Positions 8,165-18,332 of a stretch of DNA of 64,000 nt are shown one piece after another (position 1 is the stretch's first letter; every line of letters starts with the position of its first letter). Location: NCBI RefSeq assembly GCF_014695725.1, contig NZ_JACJOU010000014.1:1-64000 (forward strand), read 5' to 3'. The position numbers were made by a program, and so were the translations under genes. Below the pieces are notes generated by a model, which was given only the letters and a program-made list of their open reading frames with translations, searched no databases and was not told the DNA's origin. Origin of the DNA: Microcoleus sp. FACHB-672. GTDB lineage: Bacteria; Cyanobacteriota; Cyanobacteriia; Cyanobacteriales; Oscillatoriaceae.

Positions 8165-9850
8165 ATGGATGAGCAAATAACAGGCAAAGATCCAAAATTT
8201 AACATTCTGGGACAAATCACCGGCTTGCTTTTAAGCTTTGTGCTGCTTGTTGTTGGGCTAGTGCTTTGTTTTGTTTTTAACCCGGCAACAGTTCAATCAG
8301 AGTCCCTCGCTATCCCACTCGAAGGCAACCGGCAACTCGTCGCACGCCTATTTATTCCGAAAGCGACTGCTGCCCCACAGCCAGTTATGGTGCTGTGTCA
8401 TGGCATCAATGCCAGTAAGGAGGTGATGACGCCCTTAGCAGTGGAATTGGCGCGTCATGGAATTGCAGGACTCGCTTTCGATTTTGGGGGATCGGGGGAA
8501 TCTTACCGGCTTTCAGGGGGTAAGGGTGCGATCCAAAATCTTGAGGAAAGCAATCTCGCGGATGCCCAGGCAGTTCTGACTTATCTGCGGGCAAATCCTG
8601 ATCGCTTTGATGTTAAGCGCATGGGAATTGCCGGCCACTCTTTGGGGGGCACTATTGCTTTACAGCTAGCTCAAACAGACCGGCAGTTGCGCTCTACGAT
8701 TGTGATGGGAATGAGCGGAGAAGCGGCCCCTTCTGTGCCCAAAAATCTTTTCCTGGGCGTGGGTGTGTATGAACAGCTTAATCCTGTGGCAGATGTCCGC
8801 CGGATGTACCAAGCGGCAACTGCCGGCAAAAATCAGGCAGGCGAGATTGTTGGAGATTTTAATACCGGCACTGCCCGGATGATGGTGATTTCTCCGACGG
8901 CTGATCATGTAATCGAACCCTACGATTCTTTTTTAATCGGGCAGGCGGTGAATTGGGCGCAACGATCTTTGAATGTGTCGGTTGCGCGTCTGCCGGCAGT
9001 ATTTCCTGGCTATATTTTAGGATTATTGGTTGCGTTCACGGGCGCTGTAGCAACCGGCGTTTTGATGTTTGTGCGAACTGGAAAGCCGGTGGAATATCCG
9101 GCTGCCCGTCAGCTTTTCCGGCGCTTTGTGGCTTTTACCCTTGTGGCGCTGATGGGTGTGGTGTGGAGGTTGGGAAGCAGTGGTTTAGGCCCGTCTAGAG
9201 CGGCTAGTAATTCGCTAATTTTATGCTATGTGCTGTTACTGGTTACGAATTACGCCCTGCTTTATTCTGAAAAATGGAAGCCGGCTTTACGGGTCGCCGG
9301 TTTATATAGTTTGGTGTTTTTAGAACCGTTTATGTTGCCGGCTTTACTGAGTGGTAGCAGCGAAGTTGTTAAAAATCCTGGTTATCTCATCGATTTGCCG
9401 CAATTTCTGCTGCAATGGCCGGTGTTTTTTATTTATAACTACACAACAGTTTTTAAACTTGCATTATTGCCGACTTACACCTTGAAATTGCAGCTAAGTT
9501 GGTTATTTTTGCTGCTGATATTGGTGGAATTTGTGTGGCCGGCAATTACTTTAACAACACTGGAACGGGCTGTTAAATGGGCTGTGCGGCAGTTGCGCCG
9601 GCCTTTTAGGGTTGCCGGTTACGGTAGCATTTCCCGCCGTTCAGCCGGCCTGCTGGGGGTGCTGGTGCTGTTGCTGGTTCTGATTGTGCATCAGCGCCTT
9701 CAGGATGGCGTGTTCTCCCTGGCAGCCGGTAGCGGGTTACTGGTGTTGCAGTTAATTAGCCAGATGGTGTTGCTGCCGGTGGCGGTAATTGTGGTTATTT
9801 TGCGCTCAGCCTGGTTTCGGCGTTTAGAGAGCCGGTGTTTAGAGAGATGA
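8165..9850 (+). CDS. Alpha/beta hydrolase fused to a multi-pass membrane domain
   Basis: 561 residues. One membrane segment is near residues 16-40, then comes an alpha/beta-hydrolase domain (about 45-275) with CHGINASKE (oxyanion region), the nucleophile elbow GHSLGG (Ser159) and a late His in SPTADHVIEP. From about residue 280 to the end are roughly eight hydrophobic segments. The fold predicts an esterase or acyl-transfer enzyme at the outer face of the plasma or thylakoid membrane; the substrate is not evident. It is GC-rich, with at least eight GCCGGC sites, so it is native in composition. The start ATG at 8165 lacks a strong ribosome-binding site. Confidence 0.85.
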   Translation: MDEQITGKDPKFNILGQITGLLLSFVLLVVGLVLCFVFNPATVQSESLAIPLEGNRQLVARLFIPKATAAPQPVMVLCHGINASKEVMTPLAVELARHGIAGLAFDFGGSGESYRLSGGKGAIQNLEESNLADAQAVLTYLRANPDRFDVKRMGIAGHSLGGTIALQLAQTDRQLRSTIVMGMSGEAAPSVPKNLFLGVGVYEQLNPVADVRRMYQAATAGKNQAGEIVGDFNTGTARMMVISPTADHVIEPYDSFLIGQAVNWAQRSLNVSVARLPAVFPGYILGLLVAFTGAVATGVLMFVRTGKPVEYPAARQLFRRFVAFTLVALMGVVWRLGSSGLGPSRAASNSLILCYVLLLVTNYALLYSEKWKPALRVAGLYSLVFLEPFMLPALLSGSSEVVKNPGYLIDLPQFLLQWPVFFIYNYTTVFKLALLPTYTLKLQLSWLFLLLILVEFVWPAITLTTLERAVKWAVRQLRRPFRVAGYGSISRRSAGLLGVLVLLLVLIVHQRLQDGVFSLAAGSGLLVLQLISQMVLLPVAVIVVILRSAWFRRLESRCLER

Positions 9851-9958
9851 GGGGAAGAGAATAAAGATTGAGGTATTAACTCGTTGCGAAAGGGAACTTA
9901 AAAACTGCTTTAGCAATATCAGGCAACCATTCACAAACCACACATTTTATTGATAATC

Positions 9959-10678
9959 ATGCACAAAGATCAACAAAACCTTGCTCAAGCTTGGTTTGAA
10001 CACGGCATAGCATTACGCAATGTAGGACGCACTGAAGAAGCGATTGCATCTTACGATAAAGCCCTTGAAATTAAACCGGACGATTATGAAACCTGGAACA
10101 GTCGGGGCAATGCTTTATATAATTTAAGACGTGATGAAGAAGCGATTACTTCTTACGAAAAAGCCCTTGAAATTAAACCGACTTATCATTTAGCCTGGAA
10201 CAATCGGGGTAATGCTTTATATAATTTAGGACGTGATGAAGAAGCGATTACTTCTTACGAAAAAGCCCTTGAAATTAAACCATACTATCATGAAGCCTGG
10301 TATTACCGAGGCCATGCGTTAGTTAATTTAGGACGCCATGAAGAAGCGATTACTTCCTACAACAAAGCTGTTGAAATTCAACCAGACTATCATGAAGCCT
10401 GGTACTGGCAGGGCTATGCTTTATATAATTTAGGACGCCATGAAGAAGCGATTGCATCTTATGACAAAGCACTTGAAATTCAACCAGACTATCATGAAGC
10501 CTGGTACAGCAAAGCTTACTGCTACGCCTTACAAGGCAACATTGAGTTAGCCCTAGAAAACCTCCAACACGTTATTTACCTCAACCCTGACGAATACCGG
10601 CAATTCGCAGAAAGCGACTCGGACTTTGATAACATCCGAGGGGATAGCCGGTTTCAAATGCTTATTCAGGGGAAATGA
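9959..10678 (+). CDS. TPR-repeat protein (shorter paralogue)
   Basis: 239 residues, almost entirely 34-residue TPR units of the form AW(Y/F)xxGxALxNLGRxEEAIxSYDKALEIKPDY, about five and a half copies, then a capping region ending SDFDNIRGDSRFQMLIQGK. TPR arrays bind proteins; there is no other domain. I chose the ATG at 9959 (MHKDQQ), which aligns exactly with the start of the neighbouring paralogue, rather than the TTG at 9950. The upstream ~85 bp and the C-terminal cap are nearly the same as those of the next gene, so the two arose by tandem duplication. The repeat units are also very alike at DNA level, so copy number can change by recombination. Confidence 0.88.
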   Translation: MHKDQQNLAQAWFEHGIALRNVGRTEEAIASYDKALEIKPDDYETWNSRGNALYNLRRDEEAITSYEKALEIKPTYHLAWNNRGNALYNLGRDEEAITSYEKALEIKPYYHEAWYYRGHALVNLGRHEEAITSYNKAVEIQPDYHEAWYWQGYALYNLGRHEEAIASYDKALEIQPDYHEAWYSKAYCYALQGNIELALENLQHVIYLNPDEYRQFAESDSDFDNIRGDSRFQMLIQGK

Positions 10679-10799
10679 GGGAGAGAAGGATGCCGGCATC
10701 TTGACTGATTGCCGGCATTCCCTGAATTATATTTCCTAATGCGCTTGGGAATTAGTAGATAGTTATTCTTGTATTTTGTTTGAGTCTGGGCTAAGATTT

Positions 10800-10904
10800 A
10801 TAAAAAAAAACTTATTAAGAACTAACTCGTTACAAAAGGAAAGTTAAAAACTGCTAGAGCAAGCTCAGTCAACCATTCACAGACCACACATTTTATTTAT
10901 AATT
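10800..10904 (+). repeat. Duplicated 5' leader of the TPR genes
   Basis: The block before the second TPR gene (containing TTAAAAACTGC, CAACCATTCACA and CCACACATTTTAT) matches the block at 9873-9958 before the first gene. The conserved length suggests that promoter and ribosome-binding site were copied together with the gene. Confidence 0.85.
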
Positions 10905-12137
10905 ATGCACAAATATCAACAAGACATTGCTCAAGCTTGGTTTGAACAGGGTATAGCATTAGCCAATGTAGGACGCTATGAAGAAGCAATGGCCTCTTAC
11001 GACAAAGCACTTGAAATTAAACCAGATTATCATGAAGCCTGGTATCACCGGGGCTTTGTCTTAGCTTATTTTTTAGGACGCGATGAGGAAGCAATGGCCT
11101 CTTACGACAAAGCACTTGAAATTAAACCAGATTATCATGAAGCCTGGAACAACCGGGGCATTGCCTTAGATTATTTAGGACGCTATGAAGATGCGATTGA
11201 ATCCTACGACAAAGCCCTTGAAATTAAACCGAACCTTCCTGAACCCTGGAACAACCGGGGCAATGCTTTAAAAAATTTAGGACGCTATGAAGAAGCGATT
11301 GCTGACTACGATAAAGCACTTGAAATTAAACCGGATTATGATGAAGCTTGGAACAAGCGGGGCGATTCCTTAAGTGATTTAGGACGCTATGAAGAAGCGA
11401 TTGCTGACTACGATAAAGTACTTGGCATTAAACCGGACTTTCCTGAAATCTGGTACATTCGTGGTCTTATCTTAGGAAATTTAGGACGCTATGAAGAAGG
11501 AATTACTTCCTACGATAAAGCACTTGAAATTAAACCTGGCTATCATGAAGCCTGGTACTGGCGGGGCGATGCTTTAGCTAATTTAGGACGCTATGAAGAA
11601 GTGATTGCTTCTTACGATAAAGCACTTGAAATTAAACCAGACTATCATGAAGCCTGGTTCTATCGGGGCTTTGCCTTAAATAATTTAGGACGCTATCACG
11701 AAGCGATTGCTTCTTACAATAAAGCCCTTGAAATTAAACCGGACTATTATGAAGCCTGGTGCAACCGGGGCTTTGCTTTATATAATTTAGAATGCTATGA
11801 AGAAGAGATTGCTTGCTACGATAAAGCACTTGAAATTAAACCGGACTTTCATCAAGCCTGGAACAAGCGGGGCAATGCCTTAGGCAAATTAGAACGCTAT
11901 GAAGAAGCGATTGCTTGCTTTGACCAAGCTATTGAAATTGAAGCGGACTTTCATGAAGCCTGGTACAACAAAGCTTGCTACAGCGCCTTACAAGGCAACA
12001 TTGATTTAGCCCTGGAAAACCTCCAGCACGCTATCCAACTCAACCCTGACGAATATCGGCAACTTGCAGAAACCGACTCGGACTTTGACAACATCCGAAA
12101 GGATAGCCGATTCCAAATGCTCATTCAGGGGAGATGA
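10905..12137 (+). CDS. TPR-repeat protein (longer paralogue)
   Basis: 410 residues with about eleven TPR units of the same consensus as the upstream neighbour, for example GRYEEAIASYDKALEIKPDY, and the same C-terminal cap (SDFDNIRKDSRFQMLIQGR). It probably acts as a protein-binding scaffold. It differs from its twin mainly in the number of internal repeats, roughly five more, which points to expansion or contraction by unequal recombination. One unit is longer by one residue (YFLGRDEEAM). The ATG at 10905 has the same context as 9959 in the paralogue. Confidence 0.9.
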   Translation: MHKYQQDIAQAWFEQGIALANVGRYEEAMASYDKALEIKPDYHEAWYHRGFVLAYFLGRDEEAMASYDKALEIKPDYHEAWNNRGIALDYLGRYEDAIESYDKALEIKPNLPEPWNNRGNALKNLGRYEEAIADYDKALEIKPDYDEAWNKRGDSLSDLGRYEEAIADYDKVLGIKPDFPEIWYIRGLILGNLGRYEEGITSYDKALEIKPGYHEAWYWRGDALANLGRYEEVIASYDKALEIKPDYHEAWFYRGFALNNLGRYHEAIASYNKALEIKPDYYEAWCNRGFALYNLECYEEEIACYDKALEIKPDFHQAWNKRGNALGKLERYEEAIACFDQAIEIEADFHEAWYNKACYSALQGNIDLALENLQHAIQLNPDEYRQLAETDSDFDNIRKDSRFQMLIQGR

Positions 12138-12235
12138 GGGAGAGAAGGGTGCCGGCATCTTTTATCATCTGTGTGCATCTGTGGTTAAGATCAAAATTTC
12201 CAACTTTGGCACGATATTTAATTTAAGTTGAGATC

Positions 12236-13408
12236 ATGCCTAATTTTGAATTTGGCAACGTGTCGAATCCTGAAGAAGCACAACGCCTAGGGGAAATTCT
12301 CTGCCAGTGCTTCAACTTTCCTACGAAAGATTGGCCTTTTTATCGAGATCGTTTGGGATTAGAGAGTTTTCGAGTTTTGCGTCAAGAGGGCAAAATTGCC
12401 GCCGGCTTGGGAATTTACCAGATGGGGCAGTGGTTTGGGGGGCAATCTGTGCCAATGGCGGGGATTGCAGCTGTGGGTGTGCCGCCGGAGTATCGGGGAA
12501 CCGGCGTGGCATTTGAACTGCTGAGTCAAACCCTCAAAGAACTTTATGACAGTGGGGTGCCGGTTTCTTCGCTTTATCCCGCCACTCAGCGCCTTTACCG
12601 GAAAGTGGGATATGAACAAGCCGGCACCCGTTGCACCTGGGAGTTGCCAACTCAGAGTATTCGCATGAGTGAACGCAGTATGCCGGTTCGTTCTGTAGAA
12701 TCATCTCAGCATGAAGTTTTTCACGAACTTTACCGGCAGCAGGCAAGCCGAAATAACGGGAATTTAGATCGCAATACAGCCATTTGGGAGAATGCTGTTC
12801 AACACCCAGACAATGCGGTTTATGCCTATATTGCCGGCAGTGAAAGCCAACCCGAAGGTTACATTATTTTTAGTCCCAAACAGGAAGTCGGTAGCAATCT
12901 ATTAACAATATGGGATTGGGCGGCTGTAACGCCGGCAGCGCAACGTCGTTTGTGGGCGTTTTTAGCAGATCATCGATCTCAGATCGACAAGGTTATTTGG
13001 CAGGGTTCAACTCTCGATTCTCGTCTGTTTCTGCTTGCAGAACAAACCGCTAAAATTCGCAGTTTAGACATCTGGTTTTTGCGAGTGGTGAATGTGGCGC
13101 TTGCCTTGGAAAAACGCGGCTATCCGGCGGCTATGGTTGCTGAGTTACATTTATCTGTCACTGACAATTTACTGCCGGCAAACAATGGCAATTTTGTTTT
13201 AAAGGTTTCTGGAGGGCGAGGCGAAGTCACTAAAGGCGGTAAAGGCGAACTACAGTTAGACATTCGCGCCCTCGCACCGCTTTACACGGGTTTATTTACA
13301 GCTTATCAACTGCACGCAAACGGCCAATTAGAAGCAACGGAGAATGCGTTATCTCTTGCGACTCAAATATTTGCCGGTTCTCAGCCTTGGATGCCAGACT
13401 TTTTTTGA
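12236..13408 (+). CDS. Eis-like GNAT N-acetyltransferase
   Basis: 390 residues, the length of the Eis (enhanced intracellular survival) family: an N-terminal GNAT domain (about 1-140), a second degenerate GNAT domain, and a C-terminal SCP2-like domain (about 285-390). The acetyl-CoA loop is seen in GVPPEYRGTGVAFELL near residue 85. Eis proteins acetylate amino groups on small molecules such as aminoglycosides, and sometimes on proteins; the substrate here cannot be told. It is convergent with mutS. The ATG at 12236 is the natural start. Confidence 0.85.
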   Translation: MPNFEFGNVSNPEEAQRLGEILCQCFNFPTKDWPFYRDRLGLESFRVLRQEGKIAAGLGIYQMGQWFGGQSVPMAGIAAVGVPPEYRGTGVAFELLSQTLKELYDSGVPVSSLYPATQRLYRKVGYEQAGTRCTWELPTQSIRMSERSMPVRSVESSQHEVFHELYRQQASRNNGNLDRNTAIWENAVQHPDNAVYAYIAGSESQPEGYIIFSPKQEVGSNLLTIWDWAAVTPAAQRRLWAFLADHRSQIDKVIWQGSTLDSRLFLLAEQTAKIRSLDIWFLRVVNVALALEKRGYPAAMVAELHLSVTDNLLPANNGNFVLKVSGGRGEVTKGGKGELQLDIRALAPLYTGLFTAYQLHANGQLEATENALSLATQIFAGSQPWMPDFF

Positions 13409-13423
13409 TGATTAATTTAATTA

Positions 13424-13454
13424 GGGAGTTAATGTGCCTTAACTTAAAACTCCC
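13424..13454. terminator. Possible stem-loop between convergent Eis-like gene and mutS
   Basis: GGGAGTT (13424-13430) pairs with AACTCCC (13448-13454), with a 17-base loop. It lies 16 bp after the Eis-like stop. There is no T tract, so terminator function is only suggested. Confidence 0.35.
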
Positions 13455-13588
13455 CAATATTCTAAATCATGCTGCTTAGTGAAAATACCAAAAGCAGTTA
13501 TCTCTATTCAAATTTTACCTGCGCTTCTGCTCAATGTAGATAAATTTATCTCGATTGTTTAGTTGTTTTCATAGAACATTCTCCTGTT

Positions 13589-16276
13589 TTACTTTTCAAA
13601 AATATCTAATTGTTCAAGAATCGGCTTACCATTTTTATTGTCTTTTTTCGCTCCGCCTTGACGCAAACCAACCGCAATCTTACTGTGCTTTTCTATTTGG
13701 CTCATGACTTGCCTTGCACGTTCAATCACAGAAGCCGGCAAACCAGCTAATCTTCCCGCTTCTATTCCATAAGAACGGTCAGCGCCTCCGGGATGAACTT
13801 GATGCAAAAACACTATTCTATCCGGAAATTCTTTCACTGTTACTTGATAGTTGGCGACATTGGATAAAATTGATGCCAATTCATTTAATTCATGGTAATG
13901 CGTCGCAAAAATTGTCCGTGAAGCGATATCCGTTGCCAGATATTCTGCAACCGACCAAGCAATTGAAAGACCGTCAAAGGTTGCCGTTCCTCTGCCAATT
14001 TCATCAAGCAGAACAAGGGATTTTGGTGTGGCGTGGTTGAGAATATTTGCGGTTTCATTCATTTCTACCATAAAGGTAGATTGTCCGGTTGCTAAATCAT
14101 CGACGGCACCGACACGGGTGAAAATGCGGTCAGAAATTCCCAAGGTTGCTGAAGCTGCCGGCACAAAACTACCAATTTGTGCCATTAATTGAATTAAACC
14201 AATTTGTCTTAAATAACAGCTTTTTCCACTAGCATTTGGGCCGGTGAGAATGATTAAATCAGGAGTAGGAGAGGCAGTTTCTGGAGTTCCTAAATGCGCT
14301 GAATTAGGGACAAAGAAACCGGCAGGTAAAGATTGCTCAACGACGGGGTGGCGTCCGTCAATAATTGCAATTTCTCGGCTTTCGACCATCGTAGGCCGGC
14401 AGTAACCTAGATGCACAGCAACTTCTGCTAAACCGCACAGGACATCGGCTGCGGCAACGGCTTTGGCGACTTTGCGAATTAGTTCTGCTTGTTCTCCCAC
14501 TTCTGCACGCAAGCCGGCAAAAACTTCGTATTCGAGTTGGTTTAAATCATCTCGTGCGGTGAGAATTCGAGCTTCTCTTTCTTTTAAATCTGTGGTGATA
14601 TATCTCTCTTCATTCGTCAGGGTTTGTTTGCGGAGATAATCTTTCGGGGCTTGCTCAGTTTTAGACTTACTAATGCTGATATAGTAGCCAAAGGTTTTAT
14701 TAAATCCAACTTTAAGATTGGGAATGCCGGTGCGTTCTCTTTCGGTTACTTCTAATTGAGCAATCCACTGCCGATCTTCCTCAACTTGCTGGCGCATGGC
14801 ATCAAGCTGAGGGTGAATGCCAGGGCGAATTAAATTGCCTTCAGTCAGATGGATGGGGGGGGAATCAACTAAATGTTCGCGCAGGCGATGTGCCAGTTGT
14901 TCAAGTACCTGCGGCACATTTTGCAAGGCTTTAAGATAAGGCGAGGTGCCGGCAGATGCCAAGTTTGCCAGTTCTGGAAGTTTTCCTAAAGATTCTGCTA
15001 AAGTTACTAAATCTTTTGCATTCGCTGTACCAGAGCCGGCCCGCCCTGCCAGCCTTTCAATATCATAAATTTGCCGTAATAACTGTTGCAAATCTTGGCG
15101 AAAGGAATTATTGTCTACCAATTCTTGAATCGTATCTTGTCGGGCGCTAATGCCTTTAATATCTAGCAAAGGTTGCAACAACCACCGGCGCAATGCCCTT
15201 CCACCCATTGCAGTGCCGGTTTTATCCAGCGCCCACAACAGTGAACCATAAAAAGTGCCATCCCGGACGGTTTGGGTAATTTCCAAATTGCGCCGGCTCT
15301 GATGATCAATAATCAGAAAATCAGCAAGTGTGTAGGTTCGCACCGGCTGTAAGGGAATTTTGGTTTTGGCGGTAAATTGGGGATTGGAAGATTTCAGCTT
15401 TTCCCCGGTTCCCTGTTCAAATGTATTTTCCAAATATTCCAGCAAACCGCCGGCGGCGCGGACTGCCAGGGGTAAATGTTCGCACCCCATCCCTTCCAGC
15501 GATCTCACTTTAAAGCGTTGCAACAGTCGTTGACGTGCTTCGACTTGAGTAAACGGTCTTTGCGATCTCAAGGCGTAACAAAAAGAAGGCGGCAGGCAGC
15601 TAGGCAAGTGTTCAGAAGTTTCGCCGGGACGCAGCAAACTGCCGATATCCGGCGCATCCGTGGGAATCAGCACTTCTGAGGGTTGCAGCCGCATCAATTC
15701 TTGGCTTAGCTGTTCCAAGTCATCCGCTTGGGTGGTTAAAAATTCGCCGGTGGAGATATCTGCATAGGCTAAACCCCAATGACTGCCGGTGATCACGGCG
15801 GCGGCGAGGAAGTTATTGCGCCGCGCTTTCAGCATTCCTTCTTCTAGAACCGTCCCTGGCGTGATGACGCGGGTGATTTGGCGTTCAACGATGCGGCGTT
15901 CTGCGGCGGCTTCTGCGGCGTCTTCCACTTGATCGCAGACTGCGATCGCATAGCCTTTTTCGACGAGTTGCGTAGAGTAGCGATCTAAGGCATGGTGAGG
16001 AACGCCGGTCATTGGCACACGCCCCACTTCTTTACCCCCTTCTTTGCTAGTGAGGACGAGTTCGAGTTCTCGTGAGACGGTAATTGCGTCTTGAAAGAAG
16101 GTTTCAAAGAAGTCCCCAACCCGATACAGCAGGATCGCATGAGGATATTTATCTTTCATATCCGCATAATGCCGGTACATGGGTGATAGCTGTTCACGAT
16201 CTATCAGCCGGTAGTCCGCATTTTTTATAGTCGGTTGGTTGGGTTGGTTGGGGGTAGATGCAGAGTAAAGGGTCAT
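13589..16276 (-). CDS. mutS: DNA mismatch repair protein MutS
   Basis: 895 residues, full length. The mismatch-recognition Phe-x-Glu-type motif is VGDFFETFF near residue 53. The ATPase has Walker A GPNASGKS near residue 680, and [17 protein letters not shown] (Walker B and D-loop) near 760, then THYHEL. It recognises base mismatches and starts repair, with ATP-driven clamp formation. The C-terminal tail ends LEQLDIFEK. It is transcribed alone; no mutL is nearby. The ATG at 16276 fits. Confidence 0.97.
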   Translation of the reverse strand: MTLYSASTPNQPNQPTIKNADYRLIDREQLSPMYRHYADMKDKYPHAILLYRVGDFFETFFQDAITVSRELELVLTSKEGGKEVGRVPMTGVPHHALDRYSTQLVEKGYAIAVCDQVEDAAEAAAERRIVERQITRVITPGTVLEEGMLKARRNNFLAAAVITGSHWGLAYADISTGEFLTTQADDLEQLSQELMRLQPSEVLIPTDAPDIGSLLRPGETSEHLPSCLPPSFCYALRSQRPFTQVEARQRLLQRFKVRSLEGMGCEHLPLAVRAAGGLLEYLENTFEQGTGEKLKSSNPQFTAKTKIPLQPVRTYTLADFLIIDHQSRRNLEITQTVRDGTFYGSLLWALDKTGTAMGGRALRRWLLQPLLDIKGISARQDTIQELVDNNSFRQDLQQLLRQIYDIERLAGRAGSGTANAKDLVTLAESLGKLPELANLASAGTSPYLKALQNVPQVLEQLAHRLREHLVDSPPIHLTEGNLIRPGIHPQLDAMRQQVEEDRQWIAQLEVTERERTGIPNLKVGFNKTFGYYISISKSKTEQAPKDYLRKQTLTNEERYITTDLKEREARILTARDDLNQLEYEVFAGLRAEVGEQAELIRKVAKAVAAADVLCGLAEVAVHLGYCRPTMVESREIAIIDGRHPVVEQSLPAGFFVPNSAHLGTPETASPTPDLIILTGPNASGKSCYLRQIGLIQLMAQIGSFVPAASATLGISDRIFTRVGAVDDLATGQSTFMVEMNETANILNHATPKSLVLLDEIGRGTATFDGLSIAWSVAEYLATDIASRTIFATHYHELNELASILSNVANYQVTVKEFPDRIVFLHQVHPGGADRSYGIEAGRLAGLPASVIERARQVMSQIEKHSKIAVGLRQGGAKKDNKNGKPILEQLDIFEK

Positions 16277-16454
16277 GGCCAGAAGTGGGCTGCGAGGATT
16301 AGGATCATTGTAATAGGCCGGTTTTTGATGACGAGCCTCTGTACCCTTGCTTTATACAGTAAAATTTCGATTTTTTCTCGTAAATTTTATGACGGCTTAT
16401 TGATGGACAGCGTCTTAAATGCTTTTGATGCGATCAGCGCAATTCTGACTTAAT

Positions 16455-16643
16455 TTATAGGTCAAAGGGTTTATTGGGGCGTTTTGCTGGTTTTTTCTGC
16501 CGGTTCTCTGCATTATTGAGGCGTTTGAGGAACAGCAGATCATGGAATCGTTTAATGGAGTCAATCAGCTTCGAGAGGCTCGGCGACCATAATCTATCCC
16601 AAATTTGCTCAACTTTTGAAGGCAGTTCTGAGTCAAAAAGCAT
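16455..16643 (-). pseudogene. N-terminal fragment of a type I restriction-modification subunit M (HsdM)
   Basis: 62 codons: residues 1-45 (LPSKVEQIWDRLWSPSLSK and LLFLKRLNN) resemble the N-terminal helical region of HsdM proteins, where a similar LxxKIDxLWxxxxxGGxxNP start precedes YLLFLRRLD. The conserved glycine-rich part is altered and the frame ends after a lysine-rich tail, with no methyltransferase domain downstream. It is best read as the stump of a lost type I restriction-modification locus, or a small derivative. The call rests on a short resemblance from memory. Confidence 0.5.
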
Positions 16644-16663
16644 AAGTTAAGTCTATTTTGAGA

Positions 16664-17989
16664 CTATTTAATAGTCCTTACTACCTTCTCTTGGCAAACC
16701 TCCACCAGACAATTAATAACATCATTAGCAAGCATCTCTATTGTCTCCTGACTAAGTGAAGGCTTAGAGGCTATGAAATTAAGAAACATTTTTTCGTTAA
16801 AAGTTGCCACGGCAACTGTAAATATCTTACCAAATATGGCATTACTGGAAACAAAACTTATTTCTTCTATTTCTAGATTTCCATACAAACGAGGGATATT
16901 GACTTTTCCAATATTAGTAACAGCAATTGTCAAGGGAGATTCATCTGGATGATCAATATAGTATTCAACAATCTTGCGAAATAGCATTAGAGGCTTAAAA
17001 AAATCTTTTCGCTTTAAACCTAATTTAATATTTTGAGTAACCTTCCTTGATAACTCCCAAAATGATGTATGGGGCTGTATATTATGTAGTGAAGTTAAAA
17101 ACAAAGCTAAAAACCCCATATTATTAGGATTAATAGGAGGTTCAAGATGCCTGCGTAAATCTACATAAGAACGAGATGAAACATTAATACTTCTCTGTTC
17201 TCCCATTCTAATTTTATTAGCTACTGTAATTAGCATTGCCGCACATAAAGCACCCTGTACTGTTGTATTTTCTTGACGACAAACTTCAATTAATTTTTGG
17301 GTTAATTCTTTTTCTAAAAATCTATGAGTCATGCCACAACTACGAGACTCTAGGGGAACCACCTCTTCAGATTCTAATCGTTCGGGTTTGTGCAAAAGCA
17401 TTTGTAATTTAAGTTTTAGCAAAAACCATTTTCCTTTACTGACCCCTTTTTTGCCTTTCATCCATATAGGTAGTAGTTCCTCTAGGTATGGAAGATTAGG
17501 CAAACAATCAACATCAATAGAATTTTCAGAAGCAATTATTTGGTAATATTTAAAAATTTCTGATTGTAGGCTTATACAAGATAACCCGTCTGATATGGCA
17601 TGATGTACAGTTGTAATCAAATAGCTTATGTTATTTTCAGATGGTTTGGAAATAAGACGGCACCGGAGCAAAACCTTACTGCTATCAATGCTTTCATTCA
17701 ATTCTTTTCTGACAATATCTTCCCAGCTTTCCTTGTTGCCACTTAAAACTACACGTAAAGGTATTCTATTTGTTCCTTCAGATGTAAATTCAAGATTATC
17801 CAGCGTTCCAACAATCCGAGAGCTAAGTAGAGGATGTCTTCTTTGAACTGCATCTAGTGCACCCCTCAAGCATTCTTCACTAATTTCGCCTTTTATCCGA
17901 CTAATTGTTACTATATTAAATGAACCATTATGGCGGTTCAATAGCTCCATTGCTTGTTCTGGTAATGAAAGCGTTCTGTTATTATTCAT
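16664..17989 (-). CDS. Condensation-domain-like acyltransferase
   Basis: 441 residues. The hallmark HHxxxDG motif is present (His129, His130, Asp134, Gly135 in TTVHHAISDGLS), as in nonribosomal peptide condensation domains, PapA-type acyltransferases and wax-ester synthases. Later, FLALFLTSLHN and the region around TNIGKVNIPRLYG fit the second half of that fold. It probably moves an acyl group from a thioester to an alcohol or amine; donor and acceptor are unknown. No carrier protein or adenylation domain is adjacent. The gene is AT-rich and I found no GCCGGC in it, unlike most of the window, so recent transfer is likely. The ATG at 17989 is used. Confidence 0.85.
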   Translation of the reverse strand: MNNNRTLSLPEQAMELLNRHNGSFNIVTISRIKGEISEECLRGALDAVQRRHPLLSSRIVGTLDNLEFTSEGTNRIPLRVVLSGNKESWEDIVRKELNESIDSSKVLLRCRLISKPSENNISYLITTVHHAISDGLSCISLQSEIFKYYQIIASENSIDVDCLPNLPYLEELLPIWMKGKKGVSKGKWFLLKLKLQMLLHKPERLESEEVVPLESRSCGMTHRFLEKELTQKLIEVCRQENTTVQGALCAAMLITVANKIRMGEQRSINVSSRSYVDLRRHLEPPINPNNMGFLALFLTSLHNIQPHTSFWELSRKVTQNIKLGLKRKDFFKPLMLFRKIVEYYIDHPDESPLTIAVTNIGKVNIPRLYGNLEIEEISFVSSNAIFGKIFTVAVATFNEKMFLNFIASKPSLSQETIEMLANDVINCLVEVCQEKVVRTIK

Positions 17990-18332
17990 AAATTAAATAA
18001 ATCCTTCATTTATCTAAACTCAATCATTAGTTGTTAACCTGCAAACTGCTCGATCAACTTCATCAACCCATCATTTCCTCCTAAATCAACCATCAACGGC
18101 CTTCTCCTTAAACCAATCCCACGGTTCTTCATAAAAGTCTACCACCTACGGCAATCCTTCAAAAACACGTCCTACACCGGCATTAAAAACCGGCTCTGAT
18201 TCAGATTAAACTACCCCTGGGTGATAAATTCTTCAAAATTCCGTCTCACCACCTCATGATAATCGGGCAATATCTCAATGTCCAGTCGCTCTTGCAAAAG
18301 TGCCGGCTAGCACTTCAGCACAATACTAATCT
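17990..18332. other. Spacer with decayed coding remnants (minus strand)
   Basis: No intact gene. On the minus strand, two open stretches look protein-like: one reads LLQERLDIEILPDYHEVVRR and on to FEEFITQG then a stop (about 18300-18208), another contains RRRPLMVDLGGNDGLMKLIE and stops near 18035. Stops and frame changes lie between them. They look like remains of one deleted gene that I do not recognise. Confidence 0.4.
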
